In this document: positions 57,380-64,000 of the stretch, piece by piece
How positions within the stretch are numbered: position 1 is the stretch's first letter
Layout: each line of letters opens with the position of its first letter
Assembly (NCBI GenBank): GCA_037951165.1
Contig: JBBDHG010000028.1
Location: forward strand, 7,683,001-7,747,000
Source of the DNA: Lophius americanus
Lineage: Eukaryota > Chordata > Actinopteri > Lophiiformes > Lophiidae
Reading direction: 5' to 3'
Length of the DNA: 64,000 nucleotides
Notes under the pieces: model-generated
What the model saw: only the letters and a program-made list of their open reading frames with translations
Databases searched by the model: none
Told to the model about the DNA's origin: nothing
Translations under genes and position numbers: made by a program

Positions 57380-58329
57380 AACTAGCCAAAAGTTGGAATG
57401 ATATCACCCCTTACTACGCGGATCCAGTACAGCAGAGAGTTTCTTCGTCAGTGGTGTAACCACCTAAATCACAGCACACCTCGGGACCTAACCACTTCAA
57501 TCTTTGATCCACCTGACCTAGATCGTGGTGGAATAAAGACATTTTTCGGTGATCCTTACCGGAAGTGCAGAAGCAGGAAAGGAGAGCTGGAGTTCGGGAG
57601 AGAATTAGACATCAATCTCTGTCTCGTATTCCATTGCCCTCCATTCCATTCATTCCCTCCATTCCATTGGCCTCTGTTATCCTAACAGAGGGCAATGACG
57701 ATGAACTTCAAGCCCAAGTATGCTTCCAGCATGAATTCAGAGACTCTTGCGTTCTGGCTGTGACGGAGACGTGGCTGGCGGAGAGGGACTTGGATCTCGT
57801 GATAGACGGGGTTTGGTACGCCTTTACGCATTGATCGTGATACCCGAAGTACTGGCAAAAAACAAGGCGGCGGGTTATGCCTCTACGTCAATGAACGCTG
57901 GTGCAAAACCATTATGGTGAGGGTGAGTCTCTTTACTAAGGACATGGAGCTGTTTACTGTGTCCCTACGTCCCCACTATTTGCCGCGGGAATTCCCGCAG
58001 CTATTTGTTACGGCTGTTTACATTCACCCAAAAGCGAATAAGAGAAACGCAGAGGAGACCATCCTGCATGTGACACAGAAACTTCGGTCTCTGTCTCCTG
58101 ATGCCCCGATTAACATTGGTGACTTTAACAACTTTACTTTGAGTAACTTTTATCAGTTATCAACTCTTTGATGAACTTTTATCAGTACGTCACATGCCTG
58201 ACAAGACCTTGGACCTCTGTTTCGGGTCAGTCAAGGGAGTTTATAAATCCATGCCACTCCCCCCGCTGAGCACAGCTGAGCCCAACTGCGTGCACTTCCT
58301 TCCAGTGGATCGCACTGCTCTGCGGTTTT
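57380..58329 (+). pseudogene. LINE ORF2 endonuclease-domain remnant, plus strand
   Basis: An apurinic-type endonuclease of a Rex1/CR1/L2-like LINE, which would nick target DNA for reverse transcription. TETWLAERDL carries the catalytic Glu (codon about 57,766-57,768). After a frameshift come the ELFTVSLRPHYLPREFPQLF and AVYIHPKAN pieces and IGDFNNFTL, with GDFN at 58,118-58,129. A last frame reads PDKTLDLCFGSVKGVYKSMP and stops near the conserved end of the domain. At least three frameshifts; the SDH end of the domain and all RT are missing. Short CCATTC repeats expand the region at 57,640-57,670. It ends where the minus-strand LINE begins. Confidence 0.85.
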
Positions 58330-59268
58330 CATTTCATTCATTTTGTCATATTTTATTTTTATTAAAATTGGACACTAAGTTGTCGCAGGATGAAGGGAAG
58401 AAATTTGTTTGTAAGATGCAATATATTTTTGCATCTAACTGCCATCAATTTATAGTCACTTCATGGCTAGTGTTGCATTTTGATGAGTCTGTGCTATTGG
58501 GCAGGAAATGGTCTTAACTGTTAAAAGAAACACACAATTGTGGTCGGACAGGGCCAGATCAGTGACAGCGGATATCTTGATGTTGATACCATGTGATGGT
58601 TTAAAACCATACTATGTCGATGTTTGTGAGTTGGTAGATTTACATACAGTTTGAAATACATATTTTCTAGTAATTCTAAGAACTTATTTGATCTGATATT
58701 TGACAGATTAGCTCACATAACTCCTTTATAAAAGAAGAGATAGATAATTAAGGGGGTCTGTATATTGTCACAGCAAGAAAGCATGGCTGAAAAAATAAAA
58801 GTGTGGTATTATATCCAAACGCATCAACTGTACCAAGATCTACATCCCTGCCTTTCAGTGCTTCTCTGTAAATAGCAGCTGTCCCTCCACCCTTCTTATG
58901 CTGTCTGCTAGAAGATGAATAGTTGTAGCTGGGTAGACAGGCCTCCATTAGTGTGGCAGGTGCAGTGTTGCCTTCTCTTCAGTAAGGAAAGTAGCTATTG
59001 GCTGTCCTAAAAGTCGCTAAATTACATCATCACCTAATTTGCATAATTGTTCATGACACATGGCATGGGCCTTAAAGATGGGATTTACGACTCTTTGAAG
59101 GGAGCCGGATCTTGTGGATCTGTTCCTTTCAAAGAGCCGTTCAAAAGACTGGCTTATTTTTATATTTATCTATTTTTAAGAAGCCAGCCTTGGGTTAACT
59201 CATTTTATCTGGGAAATAATCACTGGGAGGAATGATATGGTGAGTTTAGATCAGAATCATTCAAACTT

Positions 59269-59307
59269 AGATATCCCACCAATATATATTCTATTGGTGG
59301 GATATCT
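59269..59307. repeat. Perfect 16-bp inverted repeat inside the hAT element
   Basis: AGATATCCCACCAATA (59,269-59,284), 7-nt spacer TATATTC, exact reverse complement at 59,292-59,307. Flanks continue to pair imperfectly (TTCAAACTT against GAATTTGAA). It lies just past the stop of the BED ORF, where the catalytic part of the gene is missing. Confidence 0.92.
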
Positions 59308-59316
59308 GAATTTGAA

Positions 59317-59595
59317 TTAATCAGAAACATTGATTATAATTTCATTTGACATATGTGGACTAGATTCAGTGATGGAGACATCATGGACACTATCATTGTT
59401 GTCGTCGGAATCGGTTGGTTCTTTTGTCACCTCAGCCTCTTTCAATGTCGGATTTTGCGTTTTTAAGTGGCGGTGCAAATTATTTGATGACCAGTACATG
59501 AATGAGATATTCTTCTGGCAAATAATACACTTTGCTGTACCGTTTTTGTCATCAGAAAAGTGCATCCAAATGGTGCCGCGTTTGTGGCTCATCAT
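59317..59595 (-). CDS. BED-type zinc finger ORF of the hAT element, truncated transposase
   Basis: 92 residues from the ATG at 59,595. The N-terminal half matches a BED finger: an aromatic 'W..F' start (IWMHF), Cys-x2-Cys in KCIICQKN, then SSNNLHRHLKTQNP. The usual last ligand in HLKTxHP is Asn here, so metal binding is probably impaired. In hAT transposases this domain binds the transposon ends, followed by a long RNase H-like catalytic domain; here an acidic tail (TDSDDNNDSVHD) leads to a stop. Either the first exon of a transposase whose rest is deleted, or a decayed relic. No host gene is likely. Confidence 0.65.
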   Translation of the reverse strand: MMSHKRGTIWMHFSDDKNGTAKCIICQKNISFMYWSSNNLHRHLKTQNPTLKEAEVTKEPTDSDDNNDSVHDVSITESSPHMSNEIIINVSD

Positions 59596-60953
59596 GTCTT
59601 TTTGAGACGCCTGTCACTCACTTCAAATGAAGCGTGTCCTCCCCCTTCTTGAGACCGCTGCAGAGGCACTGAGACAGTCAGGACAACTCGGATGACATCA
59701 TGCGATATTTGCATATCAAATAAGCATTGCACCTGTTCTGTGCTGCGCTCCTCCCCTTCTGCCTATTCTCCGTCTCACTCAGTGGAGTTGCAAAGGAAGA
59801 GCTTGTGTCTGTGAATGCTTTGGGACGGGAGAGGGGCCACAGCTGCATCCACTGCTCGTTGAGAAGAGTTAGAACGATACATGCTTTCTCAACAGAATCC
59901 CCAAAATTCTCCAATAACACCAGAAAAAGTTGCTAGATTTGTTGCTAGTCGTTATTTTTGAGAAAGAGTTGCTAGAGGGGTATGAATTCTGGCTAAATGT
60001 GGCAACAAAGTCGCTAATTTGGCAACATTGGGCAGGTGCATCTGTGCCTGGCCAGGTCTCAGTGAGAAACACTCGGTACGGTTTGTGGTCAGTGATGAGT
60101 TCATACAGGACCCTTTTGTTAGGGATCTTATGTTGATTAAAGCCGTGCTGATTTCTATCTGTTTTTCAGTTGAAATGTTTTCTTATTAATGTGGACTTTT
60201 TCTGGTTTTGTTGGAAGTGTTCTAGTGAGATGTGATGATGGGCTTAATAAATTCAACAGAAATGGGAGGGTTAGATGAGTCTGGAGATGAAGTGGGGGTT
60301 GATAGTCACACTGGTGCTGCGGATTGGACAGGATGCTGTGTTTGATGACAACATGCAGCTGCCTCTCCTACTGGGATAAATGCCTTTATTATTAAAAAAA
60401 GGAGAACAGTCTCAGAATATATTTAAATTATCTGTAAAAAACAAACTGAGAGATGTACAGGTCAACTGAAGATATGTGTTTAAACTTCAAATCTGGCTGA
60501 ATCGCTCTGAGATGCAACTGAGAGTCGGGATTCGCAACAGTTCCATAAAACGATAAAAAGAAGGTTAAAGTCCCTTTTCGTAAGCTCAGACTCATGACGG
60601 GGGGTGTCATTAGTCTCCACACGCAACATGATTTGGCTGATGGAGGACGGGCGTGATGGAAGCAGGACCAGGATTTTATCCACAATGTCTGAGACTGTGG
60701 CATCAGGAACAGTGTGTGTGATGGCGTTGAAGAAAAGGATGTCCAAGGTTATAGATTCTCCAATGATGTGGTGGTGGGAGGAAAGAGTGGAGGAGAAGGA
60801 AAGTAAGTTCAGGAATATGTGATGATGGTAATGATGGTTTATGTCTCAGTGGGCTCTGGAGGGACCCAGAGTAGTATGGAGACGTGGGACATTTCCAATC
60901 GGACACGCTTTGTACCGGGAGGTGCCACTCCCGGCCCGGGGATGGGAGTAGCA

Positions 60954-60991
60954 CGACCCAACCAAAGCAGCCCGACCCAACCAAAGCGACC
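60954..60991. repeat. 19-bp tandem duplication in LINE ORF1
   Basis: CGACCCAACCAAAGCAGCC (60,954-60,972) and CGACCCAACCAAAGCGACC (60,973-60,991). A 19-bp unit breaks the reading frame, so it dates from after the ORF was lost or caused its loss. Confidence 0.85.
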
Positions 60992-61085
60992 CAGCCCCGT
61001 CTGTTCTGTCAGACAGGGCTGCATAGCAGTTAGAGAGATTCAGCCATCTTATTCCCTCTTACGACCATGGACAACCAAATTAGCC

Positions 61086-62309
61086 CAGGATAAATGATGA
61101 TTTTGCATCAGGCAGGAGGAATGCCTTGACAGGTGGAAGGGTCCCACTGAAGTGTGTTGTGGATGGACATGTTGACAGATGAAATCCATTCTGACTGCTC
61201 GATAGTCGCAAGCTGTTAAGGAGTTTCCTTTGCTCCTTCAGATTCTTCAGAGGGTTTTCTGATGTCCTCCTTAAAGTTAGTGATCGTCTTGTTAGCCTTA
61301 TTTACCGGCAAACAGTCCTCACATTACACAATTGGTGGCATTCAGGATTGGAAGTAGTGTCAAACGTCCTCAAAACACAATGAAACGGCAAGCTAGCCTA
61401 GCTGCTAAAACTGGAGGCTCAGGTTGCAGGCTCAGATAGTGCCGCCCTTATAACTGACATCACACTGCTATTGCTACATCTTGTAATAATGCAGCCACCA
61501 CTACCTTCTTTTAATTGCATTGAGGAAAAACAATGGTTATCAAAGTTATACTGAAGTGACAGGAAGTCATTATTCCATAATGCTAAATTAAAGCCATTTC
61601 AAATTCCCCTCAGGTAAGCCCACCAGGATGTTGCTCTAGCAGTAGAGGGCACCAACATGTCACATTATATGACAAAATTGAATTAATGAACTGCTTAATT
61701 AGATGGAGTCTAGTGCTCTGACCCGCTACACTGTATTCACAGTCAGGCACTCTGGAGACACCTGACAGACTGTGACTTGCTATAACAAGCCCAGAGGAGC
61801 TGGAGCGTGACTGATGCTGATTCTGTTAAGCGGTGCGTCATGCCAAAGGTCGCGCCCTCTCTGACCTTGCCCGAATCACACCAACCAAAGAGCACCTTCC
61901 TCCAACATGTGGTGAAGCTCATTACACAGGCCATTGGTTCGATTGAGCAGCTCCACAATACATTATCCTACATCTGGCTAATTTAATCTAACAGCTTCTT
62001 AGAGTTGTTTTTATTTTTTTAGCAGGATTATTTTTTTAAAGTTGTACATGATGTTTGTTGTACTAGCTTCAATATAATTAGGGTGTAATGGGACGATGAG
62101 CTGTTTAAAGTATAAAGTACTCAGAGAGCACACACCTCTCTCAATGTCAAAGTAAATAGTTGTAGCACAGTATCCCCCCCCCCACCCAAAATAGGCATGG
62201 AAATAAGAGTCTTATTGTTCAAACTCATTGGTAATTTACAGTTACGCCTTGCCTGAATTACATACAACAGGTATCTAAAATAACGTATTCTCAGTGTCAG
62301 TAACACTGT
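61086..62309. other. Unassigned stretch
   Basis: May include the 5' end of the minus-strand LINE, but I cannot set its border. No other feature; a 12-bp C tract lies near 62,174. Confidence 0.3.
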
Positions 62310-62400
62310 ATCCAGGGCCAAGCCTAGTCAAATTCTTGCCCTTAGCGTAATTTGGTTTTGGTGCCCCCCGACCCCAGTGGCAATATGCATGTGTACATTT
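62310..62400. mobile_element. Possible DNA-transposon terminus
   Basis: CCAGGGCCAAGCCTAGTCAA, CTTGCCCTTAGCGTAATTTG, TTTTGGTGCCCCCCGACC resemble the end of a fish DNA repeat beginning CAGGGCC and rich in GCGCCC. The opposite end was not located; GGCGCCCTCTG near 63,212 might belong to it. Confidence 0.3.
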
Positions 62401-64000
62401 AATGTACGTTCATATACATGTAAATATGGAGAACAGAAAAACGTATAATTTTTATAATATGAACAAATGATTGAAAAAAACAAATAAATCCGAAATAAAT
62501 ACTTATGAGTCACAAAAGACATATGTTTTAGATAAGAAAAAAAAACATCATAACAAAAAAATAATAATGAAAAAAAAAGCAGCTTGTCCTTTATAATGAG
62601 TAAATGACTTGAATTTAAGGTCCTCCAACCTCAAATTGATATATTATGGTCACAAACAATTAAATAACAGGATCATAAATAGTTAATTTACCCTATAGAA
62701 ATAAACATTAAAATATATACATATTTAATTCAACTGTTATGGTTTTGTTCACTATTATTAGGATCTATTATTTATGACATATGTATCATCATTATCAACA
62801 ACAATTATAACAATATAATTATAATATATCAATAATAATATAATAAATATTTTCTTTTAGTGTTTATAACTAGTCATTGGCGGAGTAATTAAGCTAAAAA
62901 TAAAGATCAAATAACAGGCAACCTGTCCAAAATATAAATTTATATTTCACCATAAATTCAAACTCCGTTTCTGTCTAATTTGTCAGTTTACCTCCCTCCC
63001 GGATGTATTCTCCATGAATGCAGAGAGCAGAAACAAGTGTTAACATACATCAAAGACATGACAACAGAGACTGTCGGTGTGAAATCAGCTGAGCTGAATG
63101 TACAGTATGAGCTGTTACAGAAAATTTATAAAAATACAGGTTACCTTCTCTAACGCACAAGTTCTCCATCTCAGTCTCTCCCTGTTGCGGGTGCTTCTCT
63201 TTGTCTCTCTCAGGCGCCCTCTGTAAAGTGGCGCTGTCTCTGCCTCTCGTTAACGCACGCGCTGTTTCGTCTATGATGTGCGCTATTTGTCCGGGGTTCA
63301 AATTTTACTGACACCGTGTGCCCATGAACGGTGATTTGATTTTAATACCAGGAGATGTGACCTGTTAAGGCTATAACATGCACGTAACATAAACAAATGT
63401 AAACACCAGGAGATGGAGGGCAAACTGGCAAAAGATAATTTAATAACGTCTTCACAGTCTGGGGGAAGATGTTGGTCTGAGAGAGCTGGAGGAGTCAGGA
63501 GCAGCGAGCTTAGAGTTTGGGCTACAATTTGGGTCCAACCCACACACACCTGGTGCCACTCTTGGAAAGAAGCACAGACAGACCAACCAACAGAGAGCCT
63601 CTGGTTAGTATCAGGTAGTAAAGGGCATGACAGGGACCAACCACCCCTGTCTTTGGTTAAAGAAAAGAAAATGACCAGAACCACTACTAAATTCACAAAT
63701 ACTAAGACACTATATATGCTTGATCGGCCAAAATCTTCACAAAGATATGAAGTGGCTTGAATTTCATCACCTGCTCATTTGTATTATGGGATGACGGCTC
63801 TCTCTCCTCCCTTGCCTTCCTGAGTGGATTAATATGTTTGAAGGGTTGCCGGTGGCATCTACCTGATTTGCTCAGGTGGCTCAGTTTGAGTTGGCTGATT
63901 GGATGCTGCTGAAGATTGAAGCTCCAGCTGATACTGGCATTTTTTTTGAAAGCCCAATCTCCATGTGCAGGCGGGTGGGTTTGGATGTTCACAAGTGACT
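62401..64000. other. Unassigned stretch to window end
   Basis: AT-rich to about 62,980, then GC-balanced. Overlapping opposite-strand frames at 63,298-63,760 (132 and 115 codons) include the longest open frame in the window, but neither shows a domain or repeat relation, and their mutual antisense overlap argues against coding. Confidence 0.3.

Larger units (their letters stand above)
58955..60038 (-). mobile_element. hAT transposon (58,963-60,030) with perfect 8-bp duplication
   Basis: The element is 1,068 bp. Its ends are CAGTGTTGCC (58,963-58,972) and GGCAACATTG (60,021-60,030), 9 of 10 bases inverted. GGCAGGTG flanks it exactly at 58,955-58,962 and 60,031-60,038. AGTCGCTAA words sit near both ends (59,011 and 60,010), and GTTGCTAG words recur at the right end. 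It carries only the BED-finger ORF, on the minus strand, and no catalytic domain, so it is an internally deleted, non-autonomous copy. The identical duplication and near-identical ends suggest a younger insertion than the LINE around it. Confidence 0.93.
58330..61085 (-). pseudogene. LINE with ORF1 esterase and ORF2 endonuclease, split by a hAT element
   Basis: Read from 61,085 downwards. ORF1: a piece reading LNLSNCYAALSDRTDGAG (about 61,040), a 19-bp duplicated stretch, then an SGNH-esterase-like domain: IIGESITLDILFFNAITH with GES in place of GDS (60,753-60,761), RVETNDTPRHESELTK where GTND is expected, and KGIYPSRRGSCMLSSN where the final His of the domain is Tyr. ORF2: ALINIRSLTK, then FLTETWPGTDAPA broken at 60,038 by a hAT insertion, resuming at 58,962 with TLMEACLPSYNYSS, GGGTAAIYRE and AVTIYRPP, then decayed sequence to HNCVFLL near 58,520 and beyond. 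The RT is missing. Esterase ORF1 is known from CR1-type LINEs. Confidence 0.82.

Noticed and set aside
59678..59936. Frames on both strands upstream of the BED ORF
   Set aside because: They lie within the hAT element's leader and overlap antisense; no BED, hAT catalytic or other domain is visible.
63298..63760. Longest open frame (132 codons, minus) and an opposing 115-codon frame
   Set aside because: Mutually antisense, no domain, no splice context and no repeat relation. Length alone is not evidence in 64 kb of sequence.

Overview
The window looks like non-genic nuclear DNA from a teleost fish. It is AT-rich by eye and full of simple-sequence tracts. The recognisable content is almost entirely fish-type mobile DNA: tRNA-derived SINEs, CR1/L2/Rex1-like LINE fragments (one with an ORF1 esterase domain), Tc1-like transposase pseudogenes, hAT and MITE elements, a Ty3/gypsy gag-pol remnant and a solo LTR. 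I found no convincing host exon, tRNA, rRNA, CRISPR array or operon. Most long reading frames are random or belong to dead transposons. The species cannot be named from the sequence alone.

Layout. 0-8 kb: copies of a hairpin-ended repeat, here called family A, one of them carrying a solo LTR; an inverted pair of a second unknown repeat, family B; and a LINE tail. 10-18 kb: a complete SINE with target duplication, a 0.56-kb MITE, and a mosaic of Tc1, LINE and family A pieces. 19-27 kb: more family A, including the best copy at 25.6-26.7 kb (head, three units of about 300 bp, tail), and a Tc1 pseudogene. 28-30 kb: LINE, Tc1 (DD34E) and gypsy fragments joined directly. 31-45 kb: sparse, with more family A, a decayed SINE and several unique stretches that may be conserved non-coding elements. 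45-48 kb: a deleted LINE 3' end with microsatellites, then a 1.6-kb hAT-like element. 48-57 kb: mostly unassigned. 57.4-61.1 kb: the most informative locus. A plus-strand LINE endonuclease fragment abuts a minus-strand LINE with ORF1 esterase and ORF2 endonuclease, and that LINE is split by a 1,068-bp hAT element with a perfect 8-bp target duplication. 61-64 kb: mostly unassigned.

The elements share no pathway; they record successive insertions. The order can be read directly in places: family A before the solo LTR (6.4-6.8 kb), LINE before hAT (58.9-60.0 kb), and hAT containing a later or captured family A piece (47.5 kb). I see no new biological system. The least explained item is family A, at least 18 segments spread over the first 52 kb and none recognised after that. 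Helitron/Helentron affinity is only an inference.
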